Of a stretch of 64,000 nt of DNA, positions 1-9,781 are shown in pieces. Origin of the DNA: CAIQPS01 sp963721365 (lineage in GTDB: Bacteria; Actinomycetota; Thermoleophilia; RBG-16-64-13); the NCBI GenBank assembly GCA_963721365.1, contig CAVRJE010000015.1, positions 1-64,000 on the forward strand. Reading direction: 5' to 3'. The first letter of the stretch is position 1; the number at the start of each line of letters is the position of its first letter. The position numbers and the translations under genes were made by a program. Under the pieces are notes generated by a model. It ran no database searches. It was not told where the DNA came from and saw only the letters and a program-made list of their open reading frames with translations.

Positions 1-823
1 CAACGCCCAACGCCACCATTATCTACCAGAACTTCGTGTTGATATCAATATCTCGGTATGCTCGAAGCTCATCATTGAACGCTACGTGCGCAACGAATCC
101 GTTGCTGACCTGGTCATGAGCCAAGAGAAAGCCAAATCAGAAGCCTTTACTGAACATTCTTCCGGTTACCATCGCCGATAGGCTGAAGTCAGGGGAGCCC
201 ACGATTGCTGACTCATTCCAACAAGCGACGATTCTCTATGCCGATATCGTTCACTTTTCCAGCTTTTGCTCGGACAAGCCTCCGTCGGCGGTCGTATCGA
301 TGTTGAATGACTTGTTTAGCCTCTTTGACCTTTTGATTGATAAGTATCGCTTCTTGGAGAAGATTAAGACTATGGGTGACTGTTTCTCATAACTCTGCGG
401 GGCGGGCTACCGGTGCGCAACGCGACGACCATATTCTGAGGCGGTGGCCTGTTCGCTCTGGATATGCGGGACACATTGCGCGTGTACCGCACCGCGGACG
501 GTGAGAGTATCAGATGCGCATCTGGGGACCTGTACCCACACCGAACCGTTTCGGCCGGGATAATCGGTTACAGGAAGCCACTTACGATGTGTGGGGGGAC
601 ACGGTGGAAGTTGGCGAGCAGGCTCGAAAGCAGCTGCCAGCCTGACTTCATTCAGGCCTCCGATGCCACCTACCAGGCCTTAGAGGCTGCGTTCTCTTTC
701 CAGGAGCGCGGCCAGGTGCGCGTGGAAGGCTTGGGCGACCTAAGAACGTACTATCTGCTCGGGCACCGGGGTGGAGCTGTGCCCTTCTGTGAGCCAGTCT
801 CTGTCGCAGAGGAAGCCAGATGA
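1..823 (+). pseudogene. Class III adenylate/guanylate cyclase remnant, 5' truncated
   Basis: The translated pieces form the end of a class III nucleotidyl cyclase catalytic domain, which makes cAMP or cGMP. From about 165 one frame reads the usual entry ILPVTIADRLKSGEP, then ATILYADIVHFS (metal-binding Asp region) and LEKIKTMGDCFS, and hits a TAA stop near 395. Later pieces lie in other frames: GIIGYRK, TYDVWGDTVEV, ASRLESS, and a tail with SDATYQALEAAFSFQERG and LRTYYLLG ending at 823. At least three frame changes and one stop interrupt the domain, so as given it cannot be translated whole. The start lies outside the window. The stop overlaps the ATG of the next gene (ATGA). It could be a true pseudogene or a badly sequenced gene. 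Confidence 0.75.
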
Positions 824-1584
824 GAGTGACGGTACTTGGCGCGGGGCCTGCATGTCCGGGACCGGGAGAGGCTTGCTCCGGATTCTTGGTCGAAGAGGAT
901 CAACTCAGGATCGTCGTCGATTTCGGAACCGGTGTCGTCAGCAATCTCCAGAACTATTGCGACCTGTCCGACATTTCTCACGTCGTTATCACCCATATGC
1001 ATCCTGATCACTTCTTGGATCTTATCCCGTTGCGGTACGCGCTGCGGTACAGAGATGCCTACGATAGCGACAGCCGCACCAAGCTTTCTGTCTTGTCGCC
1101 GCCGGGTGGCGCGCGGACACTGGATAGAGTCGCATTGCCTTTCGCCGAAACAGAGTCATTCTTCTCCGAGGTCATGGACGTGGCCGAATATGACCCTGGT
1201 GCGCTGCTAGTGATCGACGAGTTGGCGTTACAGTTTGAGCCCGTCAAGCACTACGTACCCACGTGGGGGCTCAGCATCACGGGTACCAAGAAGGTCGCCT
1301 ACTCGGCAGACTCAGGAATCTGTCCGGCCGTCCAGACAATTGCCCGGGATGCGGACTTGTTCATCTGCAACGCCGGTGCAAACCCTGGCATCGATGATCC
1401 CAGCAACTGGGGACACTTGCAGCCAGAGGAGGCCGGCAGGATAGCCGGACGCTCGCGAGCCAGGAGACTGTGGGTCAGCCATGTATCCCGTAGGTACGAC
1501 AAAGCTGTTGCTTTTGAAAAGGCATTGACGGCGTTTGATGGAGAAGCCGAATTAGCGACTTTTGGATTGACGCTTGAGCTATGA
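820..1584 (+). CDS. MBL-fold metallo-hydrolase (RNase Z / beta-lactamase superfamily)
   Basis: A 254-residue protein of the metallo-beta-lactamase fold. The strand-turn opening MRVTVLGAGPACPGPGEACS resembles the RNase Z/lactonase-like subgroup, and the metal-binding signature THMHPDHFLD is at about residues 58-67. Further candidate ligands are KHYVPTWG (about 144), a Ser/Asp segment VAYSADSG (about 158) and the late His in LWVSHVSRR (about 218). Such proteins hydrolyse phosphodiesters, lactones or other esters with two metal ions; the substrate cannot be told. The ATG overlaps the stop of the upstream cyclase remnant, so the two were probably one operon. The frame is intact, unlike its neighbour. 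Confidence 0.85.
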   Translation: MRVTVLGAGPACPGPGEACSGFLVEEDQLRIVVDFGTGVVSNLQNYCDLSDISHVVITHMHPDHFLDLIPLRYALRYRDAYDSDSRTKLSVLSPPGGARTLDRVALPFAETESFFSEVMDVAEYDPGALLVIDELALQFEPVKHYVPTWGLSITGTKKVAYSADSGICPAVQTIARDADLFICNAGANPGIDDPSNWGHLQPEEAGRIAGRSRARRLWVSHVSRRYDKAVAFEKALTAFDGEAELATFGLTLEL

Positions 1585-1653
1585 GAAGCCCCGAGGACCC
1601 TTTCTTCCTCGATATCACGACAGGACTCGATCACGATCGCTCCTGGAGGACCA

Positions 1654-2385
1654 ATGAGACCCAAGGATAATCTGCGCATCTACATCTATCTCATAGTAGC
1701 CTGGCTTGGACTCCTCGTCATGCAACACTTTTCACATCTCCACTTGAAGCATTACGATATCCTAATATTCGCAAACGACAGCCTGGCGCCGATTCCAATT
1801 ATTGTTCTAGTGGTTGTATTCTTGTTTGGTTTCCTTGTTGAAAGCAGAGAGAACAGGTCTCGCAAGCAGCAGCTGCTGTTCATTAAGAGCCTGATGTTTC
1901 GTCTTGACCTGCGTGATCTGCACATTGCCAATTTCTTGGCTTTGAAGTCGCCACCACTAGATTTTGCGACGATTAAGACGGCCTCTCTGGACGAACTGAA
2001 GGAAATGCGAACAGCGGCAAACACCACTGAATACAGGTCATTGGAAGCGATGGAGCCAGTGATTATGGAATACGCCAAAGCCCAGAATGTTTGGCGTAGC
2101 TTCATGGACATCGCCCGTGAGAATGGTTTCAATGATATTTTTCAAGATGTGCTATACATCATGCATTTCATAAGCGATGTTATAACTTTTAAGGAAGTCA
2201 ATCCCGATAAGTTGTTCATCTACGACGCGGCCAATGATGAAGTGTCGATGCGGAAGGTGACGAAGGTACTGGGAGACGGCATCCGGAAGTACCTTGAGTA
2301 TGTTATCGAGCTTAAGGAGAAGCAGCCTGAGTTATTCAACCAGGTCGTTGCGGACTACGAGCTTCTGGCACGCGCTCCCCGCTGA
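1654..2385 (+). CDS. Membrane protein of unknown function, two N-terminal TM segments
   Basis: 243 residues, not recognised. Two hydrophobic stretches at about residues 8-25 (IYIYLIVAWLGLLVMQ) and 45-62 (PIPIIVLVVVFLFGFLV) suggest a hairpin in the membrane, followed by a Lys/Arg-rich turn and a soluble, mostly helical C-terminal domain of about 175 residues. No catalytic motif is evident. A good ribosome site (CTGGAGGACC) precedes the ATG. Base composition is much less GC-rich than the rest of the window, with AT-rich codons such as ATA and TTA, so it may be a horizontally acquired gene. It lies 70 bp after the metallo-hydrolase in the same direction, possibly the same transcript. Confidence 0.6.
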   Translation: MRPKDNLRIYIYLIVAWLGLLVMQHFSHLHLKHYDILIFANDSLAPIPIIVLVVVFLFGFLVESRENRSRKQQLLFIKSLMFRLDLRDLHIANFLALKSPPLDFATIKTASLDELKEMRTAANTTEYRSLEAMEPVIMEYAKAQNVWRSFMDIARENGFNDIFQDVLYIMHFISDVITFKEVNPDKLFIYDAANDEVSMRKVTKVLGDGIRKYLEYVIELKEKQPELFNQVVADYELLARAPR

Positions 2386-2546
2386 AGGATCTGTGGGCGC
2401 TCGCGGGCGTCGAGCCGGCCCGTGATGACCACCGTGAGGCCGAACGTCTGCCCACCAGCCGGTGCCGGCAAAGTTCGGTGCCCCTTAGCGCGCAGACTGG
2501 GTTACGATGAAGAGGTGCTTTACCGGGCCTAGTCGCGAGGGCAGAC

Positions 2547-5500
2547 GTGCGGTGCCACGAATGCGGTAGCGATAATCTTGCCGGATCCCGCTTCTGCGCG
2601 CAGTGCGGCCACGCCCTGCCATCGCACCGGCCTCAGCCTGCTTCGGCGCCGACTGCGGGGCAGCCGTTGAGATCCAATAGCGGCTCTCCCATCGACGAGC
2701 GGCGCCTGGTGACCATCCTCTTTGCAGATCTTGCCGGCTTCACCGCCCTCGCCGAACGGCTCGATCCCGAGGAAGTCCAGGAGTTACTGAACCGTTGTTT
2801 CGACGTCCTCGCTCCCTGCGTCGAACGCTATGGCGGGACCATCGATAAGTTCATGGGCGACGCGATGATGGTCCTCTTCGGAGCCCCAGTCGCTCATGAC
2901 AACGACGCGGAGAGGGCGATCCGAGCAGCGCTCGACGTACGGGCCACGCTGACGGGATTCAATCTGGAGCAAGGAGTGGACCTGGCGGTCCATCAGGGAA
3001 TCAGCACGGGGCGGGTCCTTGCTGGCTCCGTCGGGGGCGGGACGCGCCATGACTACTCGGTCATCGGCGACGCGGTCAACGTGGCCTCCCGACTGGAGGA
3101 CATGAGTGCGCCCAATGAGATCCTCATCGGCCCCGACACCCATACTCTGGCGGGTCACCTCTTCGACACCGAGGCGGCCGGAGCGATCTCGGTCCGGGGA
3201 AGGACTGAAAGCATCGAAGTGCATCGAATCATGGGAGCGGCGGCAAACGTCGCGGCGAGTGTTCTCAGTCGCCTTCGCGCTCCCCTCGTGGGACGAGAGA
3301 AGGAGCTGCAAATCTTAACCGATGCCCTGGGCGCGCTGGCTCAGGGCCGGGGGAGTGTGCTGCACGTCGTGGGTGAGGCGGGGCTCGGCAAGACGAGATT
3401 GGTGGCAGAGGCCCGGAAGGCGCCAAACGAGGATGGGTTCACCTGGCTCGAGGGCCAGGCGGTTTCGATCGGCCAGAACGTGAGCTATGGCCCCGTGAGA
3501 CAGATGATCGAGGCCACCATCGGCTGGCTACCGGACGATGACCGGAGCGAACGGCTCGCCAAGGCCGAGCGCCGCGCCGTCTCGCTGCTCTCCGCAATGC
3601 GCGAACACGAGTTTGATTTCATCGCGGCGCTCTTGGGCGTCGAGACCGCGGAGCATAGGGCATGGCTATCTTGTCTGGATGAGGACGTCTTCCGCGAACG
3701 CCTCCACGCGATTGTCACCCACTACTTCCGCCAACTGGCGTTGGAGAAACCGCTAGTCCTGGTGTTCGAAGACCTCCACTGGATTGATTCCTCTACCGCT
3801 TCGCTCATCCGGGAGCTGGCTCTTCTGGCCGGCTCAACGCCGGTGCTCCTCTGCTTAGTCTCTCGGCCGGATCTCGAGGAATCCTACTTCCGCCCGGAGC
3901 GCATCGCGGCCGGGTGTACCGGCCACTTTCAGGAGCTTGACCTCAGGCCTCTCTCCCCTGGCGAGAGCAAGAAGCTGGTGACTCAGCTTCTTGGCTCCGC
4001 CCGGCTCCCGGCTGGGCTTGAGCAGGGCGTGGAAGACAGAGCCGAGGGAAATCCCTTCTTTATCCAGGAGATCCTCTGCTCGCTCATCGCGTCCCGGAGT
4101 ATCGAGGAGGACGGCAAAGGCGGGTGGCGGCTGACAGGTCAGTCGGATTGGCCGTTCCAGACACCCTTCAAGGTATTCTCGCGTCCCGCGTGGACCGTTT
4201 GCCGGTAGACGCCGGGAAGCTCATCCGTTTCGCCTCGGTCGTCGGACGGAGCTTTTCGGAGTCGTTGCTTTCCCATGTTGCCGGCGCGGCCGCCGTTGAA
4301 TTGGACGTGCCCCTCCGGTGCTTGGAAGAAGCGGAAATGCTTCGCAGCGTCCGGCGCGAGCCGCAGCGCGAGTTCAGTTTCACGCATGCGCTGCTGCAAG
4401 AAGCGGTCTACGAGAGCATCCCGATGCGGGAACGACGCATCCTTCACGAGCGAGTAGCGGAGGGGATTGAGCGCCTCCACTCGGCGCCGGAGGAACAGTC
4501 GGACCTACTTGCCTATCACTACAGCAAGGCTGAGCGCTGGGACCTAGCCCAGAAGTACCTGTTTGCCGCCGGCGAGAACGCGCGCCTACTGGGGTCAAAG
4601 GCGGCGGGCGAATACTACCGGCAAGCGCTCGAGGCCCTTCTCAGCAGATCCAGCCTGGTCAGCAAGGATGATGATGAAGTGCAATTCCTCAGCTGGTTTC
4701 TAGCGGGAGTAGTGCCGTTGCTCGAGCAGGGCCGCCTTACCGAGATATTCGAACCGTTGCACTCGTTCTATACAAGAACCAGCGAGATATTCGGCCCGAC
4801 AGATCGCCGGACTCTTGCCGCAGCCGAGATGCTCGGCGGTGCGTACTTCGAAAAGATGATGTGGCCCGAGGGGATAGCTATTCTGGAACCGACCCTCGCA
4901 GCTCGGGAAAAGGCCGACGGGCCCGATGATCCTTCGCTTGCCCGTTTGATGCAGTTGCTCGGCGGGATGCTATTCGAAAGCGACCAACTGGACGAAGCCG
5001 AAACCGTTCTGCTTCGCGGAATCAGGCTGCAGAGGGCGAGCAGTGATCCCGACCTTGAAATACTCGCGATGCTCTATACGAGCCTGGGAGCTTGTTACGC
5101 GTTCCACGGCAATGAGCCCAAGTCCAGGACCTCGTTGCAGGAGGCTCTGACGATTCCGGGGTTGGACCACACGCACAACTATTGCGGCCTTCTCATCAAC
5201 TTGTGTGACGCCGAGATTCGGTTGGGTCTCGCCGAAGAAGCGGAATATCACGGTAGGCTAGGAAGTGAGTGGGGCTCCGCCTACCTAGCTGCTTTCTGCC
5301 GGGTGAACCTCGGTTTCGGGCTCCGGACCTTCGGCAGGAGTGACGAAGCTCGGAACGAGCTGCAGCGCGCGGTCGAGACATTTGACGCGCTCCAGAAGCC
5401 TCTCGAGATGGGCTTTGCGCTTTCCGAGCTCGGTGAATGCCAACTGCAACTTGGCGAGCTAGACGCGGCAGCAGAATCGGCGAGGAGGGTGGCCAACCTG

Positions 5501-5866
5501 CTCGATGACAAGCCTCGAACCGGCCTCGCTGGCGCCTCGCTGGGCGAGGCTCTGTGGACACTAGCCGGGGTCGAACTTGCCCGTGACAACCTCGGTGACG
5601 CGGAGCGACTTCTTGCCGAGGCTGCTCCGCTCATAACCTCCGAACACCCTGCCGGAGATCCGTTCTGGGAGGCTGAGTTGCTGTATCGCCGCGGGCAACT
5701 CAGGCTCAAACAGGGCCGACGAGACGAAGCGAACACCGCCGTGGCCGGTGCCGCCGAACTTCTCGCAGAACTCGGCGGCGAGGAGCACGACCGGCGGAAG
5801 CTGATGCTGGCCGAATGGGAGAGGTTGTCCGGTGAGGGCCCGTTCAGCGAAGAGCTCCACAACTGA
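2547..5866 (+). CDS. Zinc-ribbon / class III cyclase / AAA ATPase / TPR signalling protein, frameshifted
   Basis: About 1,105 residues once one frame break is bridged. Order: a zinc ribbon at residues 2-22 (CHECGSDN...FCAQCG), a class III cyclase domain at about 50-230 (LVTILFADLAGFTAL, DKFMGDAMMVLFG, YSVIGDAVNVASRLED), an AAA/STAND-type ATPase from about 250 with Walker A GEAGLGKTR and Walker B LVLVFEDLHWID, and after the break (about 4,135-4,160) the conserved segment VPDTLQGILASRVDRLP followed by a long helical region with TPR-like repeats. Proteins with this order are large signal-transducing cyclases or regulators of unknown ligand. The break is a one-frame shift between two perfectly family-like segments, so a sequencing error is more likely than a real truncation. 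If the break is real, the C-terminal 570 residues would need their own start at about 4,124. Confidence 0.85.
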
Positions 5867-6369
5867 CAGGTGGGACTCCCCGCGCACGGTCCGCGCGGTT
5901 GGAGGGGGCAGCATTTTAACATGCGATCTTCGGCTCATCTGCCTGCCGATTATCTGTCCACAGTGTTACTGAGTATCATTGAGTATCAGGTTGTAGCATG
6001 AAGGTTTTAGGGAGCCGCCGCTCCGGTGTCCACCGCGTATCAGGGAGTGTTACGGCCTTCACCTAGGCGAGCCTGAATCGTCCACATTGTCCACTGTGAG
6101 CACCACGTGTCATTTGGGTAGGCGGGTCAGATGGCGGGCACAGAAAAGCCGCTAGCAGAGGGAATAGAACGTCGTCACTGCGAGTCGGGAACCGAGCAAC
6201 GCACCTTAGCCACTGCGGGGTCTTAGCCCACTAGCGCTCGCCCACACGTCCGCGCCCTCCATCCATCAGGTCACAACAGCTCGCGGGGACTTGACGGGTG
6301 GGCAATAAGAGCAAGGTCCGTTGCTGGGATTTCGCTTCGGGGGGCACAAAGCTCACCCCACAGGGGCGC
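5867..6369. other. Intergenic region, about 500 bp, no gene seen
   Basis: No convincing gene on either strand; it lies between the 3' ends of two convergent genes. It contains a short direct repeat (GAGTATCATTGAGTATCAGG, 5,971-5,990), the words TCCACATTGTCCACTGTG, and at 6,110-6,126 a 17-base word that recurs with one mismatch at 15,595-15,611 beside IS21-like repeats. This looks like eroded mobile-element sequence, but no transposase fragment is readable. Confidence 0.4.
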
Positions 6370-7122
6370 CTATACGAGCATCGCGCCGCCGTCGATCGGT
6401 AGGCACGTGCCTGTCATGTAGCCGGCAAGGTCCGAGCACAGATACATGACGGCTCCCGCGACCTCTTCCGCGGTCGCCACCCTGCCTATCGGGAGCATCT
6501 TGGCTAGGCCGTCGAAGACCTCCTTTGGTGCAGCGCGGAGCATCGGGGTGTCGACTGGCGCTGGGCAGACAGCGTTGATGCGGACCCCTGTCCTGATGTA
6601 CTCGAAGGCCGCGGCCTTGGTCAGACCCACCACCCCGTGCTTGCAGGTGGTGTAGAGCGGAAAACCGGGCTCGCAGAGCAACCCTGCCAACGAGGCCGTG
6701 TTCACGATCACGCCCGCACCCTGCTTGAGCATGGTCGGCAGTTCGTGCTTCATGCACAGAAAGACGCTCTTGAGGTTCACGTCCATGATGCGATACCAGA
6801 GCGCCTCGCTCGTCTCGGTGAGGGGCGTCGACATGTCCTGGGGGTGGATGCCCGCGTTGTTGCAGGCGTAGTCCAGGCGCCCGAACGAATCGAGCGTTGC
6901 CTCGACCATGGCCTTGACGTCGGCCTCCTTCGAAACGTCACAGGAAACGAACAGCGCCCTGCCGGCCCCGATGAGGTCGACGGTCTCGGCACCTGCCTTC
7001 GCGTCGATGTCGGCCACGACCACGTTCGCCCCTGCCTGGGCGTATGCCAGGGCGACCGCCCGCCCGATGCCCATACCCGCACCGGTGACGATCGCTGCTT
7101 TTCCTGCCATTGATTCAGCCAT
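6370..7122 (-). CDS. SDR-family NAD(P)-dependent oxidoreductase
   Basis: A 250-residue classical short-chain dehydrogenase/reductase. Visible motifs: cofactor loop TGAGMGIG (residues 13-20), Asp after beta-2 (VVADID, favouring NAD(H)), NNAG at about 90, catalytic Ser in NTASLAG (about 141-147), and YTTCK, the YxxxK pair, at about 156-160. The C-terminus ends in the usual IDGGAMLV. It lies directly downstream of a BKACE gene on the same strand, with an AAGGAGA ribosome site. In such loci the SDR often makes the beta-keto acid by oxidising a beta-hydroxy acid, and BKACE then cleaves it; this is inference from context. The real substrate is unknown. Confidence 0.9.
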   Translation of the reverse strand: MAESMAGKAAIVTGAGMGIGRAVALAYAQAGANVVVADIDAKAGAETVDLIGAGRALFVSCDVSKEADVKAMVEATLDSFGRLDYACNNAGIHPQDMSTPLTETSEALWYRIMDVNLKSVFLCMKHELPTMLKQGAGVIVNTASLAGLLCEPGFPLYTTCKHGVVGLTKAAAFEYIRTGVRINAVCPAPVDTPMLRAAPKEVFDGLAKMLPIGRVATAEEVAGAVMYLCSDLAGYMTGTCLPIDGGAMLV

Positions 7123-7151
7123 AACCCGTCTCCTTGCCTGGGTCGCAGTCG

Positions 7152-8123
7152 CTAGCTCTTGGTCGGAAGGCCTGACATGACCCGATACTCGTTCGCCGTG
7201 GCCACGCGCCGACCGAGGATCTCAGCGACGGTCTTCATGTCTTTGAACGCGGTCACGGTGTCGTTCAGCATGTCGTCCTTGTGCGGCCACTTCCAGTATG
7301 TATCCTCGACGCCCACTCGAATGGAAAGGCCCATGACCATGGCCATGGTGGTGAGGTAGTAGGAGGGCCGGCCGGCCGTGGCGAGCGAGATGAGACCCGT
7401 GGGGTCGATCTCGCGGATGCGCCTCACCGATCGCAGCAGGTAGTCTGCGGCGTCGAATTCGCTGAACAGACTGCCACCAGGGTACGCCCAGCAGGGCAAC
7501 AGACCCCAGTGGAGGGGCGGCTCGAGGATGCCGGTCTCGAGGAGGTACACCCTGACCTGGTCGATGGCCTCGTCCTCGTGCAGACCGAGTGCGGGCTTGA
7601 TGCCCTTCTCCATGAGGTAGGCGGCCTCTGCCTGGAGGAGTCTGGGAGGAGTGATCGTACCGGGGTTCAGCGGCATCGAGTCCATCAAGCCCTCGTCGAG
7701 CATCGCATCGACAAGGAGCTTCTCGGTCTCGAAGTTCAGATCGACCAGGACGCAGCCGTCCACGTACACGCTGTTGCCGTACTTCTCCCTGATGGGGCCG
7801 ATGATGCCGCGGAGCATGTCCAGATGCTCCTTCTTGTCGTTGACGAAGTTCCCCTTATCGGTGCGGGCGTGGATGTGCACGCACGTGGCTCCCGCTTCTA
7901 TGCAGTCCAGAGCCGACCGCCTGACCTCGTCCGGCGTGTACGGCTGGCTCGGGTTCTTCGCCCTCTTGATCGGTTGCCCTGTCACGTGGCAGGCGATGCC
8001 GACTACGTCTGGGATCTTCCATTTGGGCTGATAGTCGAGGTCGGCGCCGTCGGGGCCGAACACCGCCCCGTCGGGAACGGGGGCCGGGAATCGTGGCGGC
8101 AGGTTCTTGTATTTGTCGTCCAT
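7152..8123 (-). CDS. Beta-keto acid cleavage enzyme (BKACE, DUF849 family), divergent member
   Basis: 323 residues from the chosen start. The family (PF05853) condenses a beta-keto acid with acetyl-CoA, giving acetoacetate and a CoA ester, on a TIM barrel with a zinc ion. The zinc-binding HxH is visible in VHIHAR, preceded by the usual DCIEAGAT helix; PSYYLT and RVGVEDTYW near the end match the family's late barrel strands. A start further upstream at 8,210 is possible, but the ATG at 8,123 has an excellent ribosome site (GAGGAGG) and gives the family length. It is more divergent than the second copy at 13,419-14,303, so the two probably act on different acids. It is first in a minus-strand pair with the SDR. 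Confidence 0.85.
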   Translation of the reverse strand: MDDKYKNLPPRFPAPVPDGAVFGPDGADLDYQPKWKIPDVVGIACHVTGQPIKRAKNPSQPYTPDEVRRSALDCIEAGATCVHIHARTDKGNFVNDKKEHLDMLRGIIGPIREKYGNSVYVDGCVLVDLNFETEKLLVDAMLDEGLMDSMPLNPGTITPPRLLQAEAAYLMEKGIKPALGLHEDEAIDQVRVYLLETGILEPPLHWGLLPCWAYPGGSLFSEFDAADYLLRSVRRIREIDPTGLISLATAGRPSYYLTTMAMVMGLSIRVGVEDTYWKWPHKDDMLNDTVTAFKDMKTVAEILGRRVATANEYRVMSGLPTKS

Positions 8124-8197
8124 AGTAGAAGCCTCCTCATTCGCTCTCGTGCCCATCGCTTCGTAGCCTTCGTGCAGCCTTTCGTTCTCCTCTTGAC

Positions 8198-8227
8198 AGG
8201 ATAAGCACACGGAGTTACGTTAGTCAA
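8198..8227 (-). promoter_or_regulatory. Candidate promoter of the BKACE-SDR operon
   Basis: On the minus strand TTGACT (8,227-8,222) and TATCCT (8,203-8,198) are 18 bases apart, 75 bp upstream of the chosen BKACE start. The match to sigma-70-type boxes is good for -35 and moderate for -10. Read by eye only. Confidence 0.4.
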
Positions 8228-8240
8228 CGTCATTTACGTA
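8217..8240. promoter_or_regulatory. Candidate TetR-family operator in the BKACE / transporter divergent region
   Basis: ACGTT-AGTC-AACGT (8,217-8,230) is a perfect 5-4-5 dyad, followed by TTTACGTA (8,233-8,240), eight of the ten bases of the palindrome found upstream of the TetR gene at 15,029-15,038. It overlaps the candidate -35 box of the minus-strand operon and lies between two divergent catabolic units. Confidence 0.35.
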
Positions 8241-8393
8241 CTCTGCGTTTACCGATACGAGCACGATGGCAGGATCTGCTAGTACGTCAAGAACCAGGCC
8301 GTCTTCCGTCAGGCGTATCGAGCGAGGAGGTGGGTCACCGAGTACCACGTGAGGCCAGGACGAGCACCGCTACCAATCATTCGGGGGGATACA

Positions 8394-9717
8394 ATGCGCA
8401 GACTTCCCAACACAAGACTCATACTGTCGTTCGCCACCCTTCTTGCCCTGCTACTGATCGTCGCGGTTGGTCTCGCGGCGTGTGGAGGCGCAGACGAGAC
8501 GACGACTACGGCCGCTTCCACCCCGACTACGGCCCCTGCCACCACGACCGCGCCCACCACACCTGGAACGGGCAGCAGCGAGACGACTGCCACCAGCGCA
8601 GCCTCTGGGCCCGCCACCGGCACGCCGTACAAGGTCGGCATCCTTACGAACACGTCTGGCGACTTAGGGTTCCTCGGCAAGTACGTAGTCGACTCCATGC
8701 AGTTGGAGGTCGACAAGATCAACGCGGATGGCGGGATCAACGGCCATCCCATCGAGCTGGTTGTGCAAGACGATGGCTATGATCAGACGAAAGGCGCGGC
8801 CGGGTTCACCAAGCTGGCCGAAGACCCGAGCATTCTGGCCATCACGGGCACAATGGCGAGCATCCTTCTGCCCTCTTTGACGGCACTCGCGGAACAGAAG
8901 GAGATCCCCTATGTCTCCTGTTCCCCCGACCATCCCTGCACTCCGGGGACAGAACCTAGCATGGACCTTCTACGGCGCGGCCGACGAGTTCTTGAACGCC
9001 GCGGCGATCCTCGACATCGTCAAGGCCAAGGGCTTCAAGAGCACCGTCGTGATCTCGCAAAACGAACCCAACGCACTGTCGGTCGCGAACGAGTTCGTCG
9101 CGGAGGCTACCGCCGCGGGTCTGCAGGCCGTGCTGCTCCCGGACGCGGTCGACATCGGCACTGTCGACATCACTCCGCAGGTCAACAAGCTGAAGGCCCT
9201 TGCCGACAAGCAGGGTGCGGACTCCGTTGTCAGCGTTGTGTGGCCGAACGTCACGGGGACCCTCGCCAAGACCATGACCGGTATCGGCCTCAACCTGCCG
9301 ATGGTGGCCTATAGCCTCAACGCCGACGCATCCACTCTCGCCATGGGTGGCCCAGAACTGAACGGAGTCATGCTGCCCGGTCCCAAGGTCATGGCCGCGT
9401 CCTGGCTCCCTGATACCGATCCCCAGAAGGCGGTCGTGGTCGATTTCATCAACCGCTACCAGGCCAAGTACAATCATCCGCCCGGTCAGGTCGATGCCGG
9501 CGCCGCGGACTGTATCCTCTGGATTGCGGCTGCGCTCAAAACCTCGGGTGACGACCGGGCCAAGCTGCGCGACGCGCTCGCTTCGGTGAAGGATCTCGTG
9601 GGTCCCTTCGCTATCCGCACAATGGGCAAAGAGGGAGACCCGACCGGGATCCAGCCCGGCCTGTTCGTCCCGATGGTGATCACAAGACATGCAGTTCGCT
9701 GAGCTGAAGCTGCAGTA
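8394..9717 (+). CDS. Branched-chain amino acid-type ABC transporter substrate-binding lipoprotein, frameshifted
   Basis: A periplasmic-binding protein of the Leu/Ile/Val type (Peripla_BP_6). The ATG at 8,394 follows a GGGGGGAT ribosome site and starts a lipoprotein signal with lipobox LAAC at about residues 22-25. A long Thr/Ser/Ala-rich linker of about 40 residues leads to the binding domain (YKVGILTNTSGDLG; LEVDKINADGGING). One frame break near 8,930-8,955 joins the N-lobe to FYGAADEFLNAAAILDIVKAKG and the rest. A second break near 9,686 would restore a normal ending DMQFAELKLQ and stop at 9,717 in place of the stop at 9,702. It feeds the LivH/LivMGF transporter just downstream. The ligand is unknown; the BKACE genes on both sides suggest a carboxylic or amino acid. 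Confidence 0.85.
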
Positions 9718-9781
9718 GCAGTGGTCCACCTGGGCGGTCTGTCACTCGAGCACTGATCATCGAGAGCGAAAGAGGCCGTAC

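Noticed and set aside
7281..8204. 307-residue reading frame on the plus strand
   Set aside because: Antisense to the BKACE gene, without family features; a GC-rich shadow frame.
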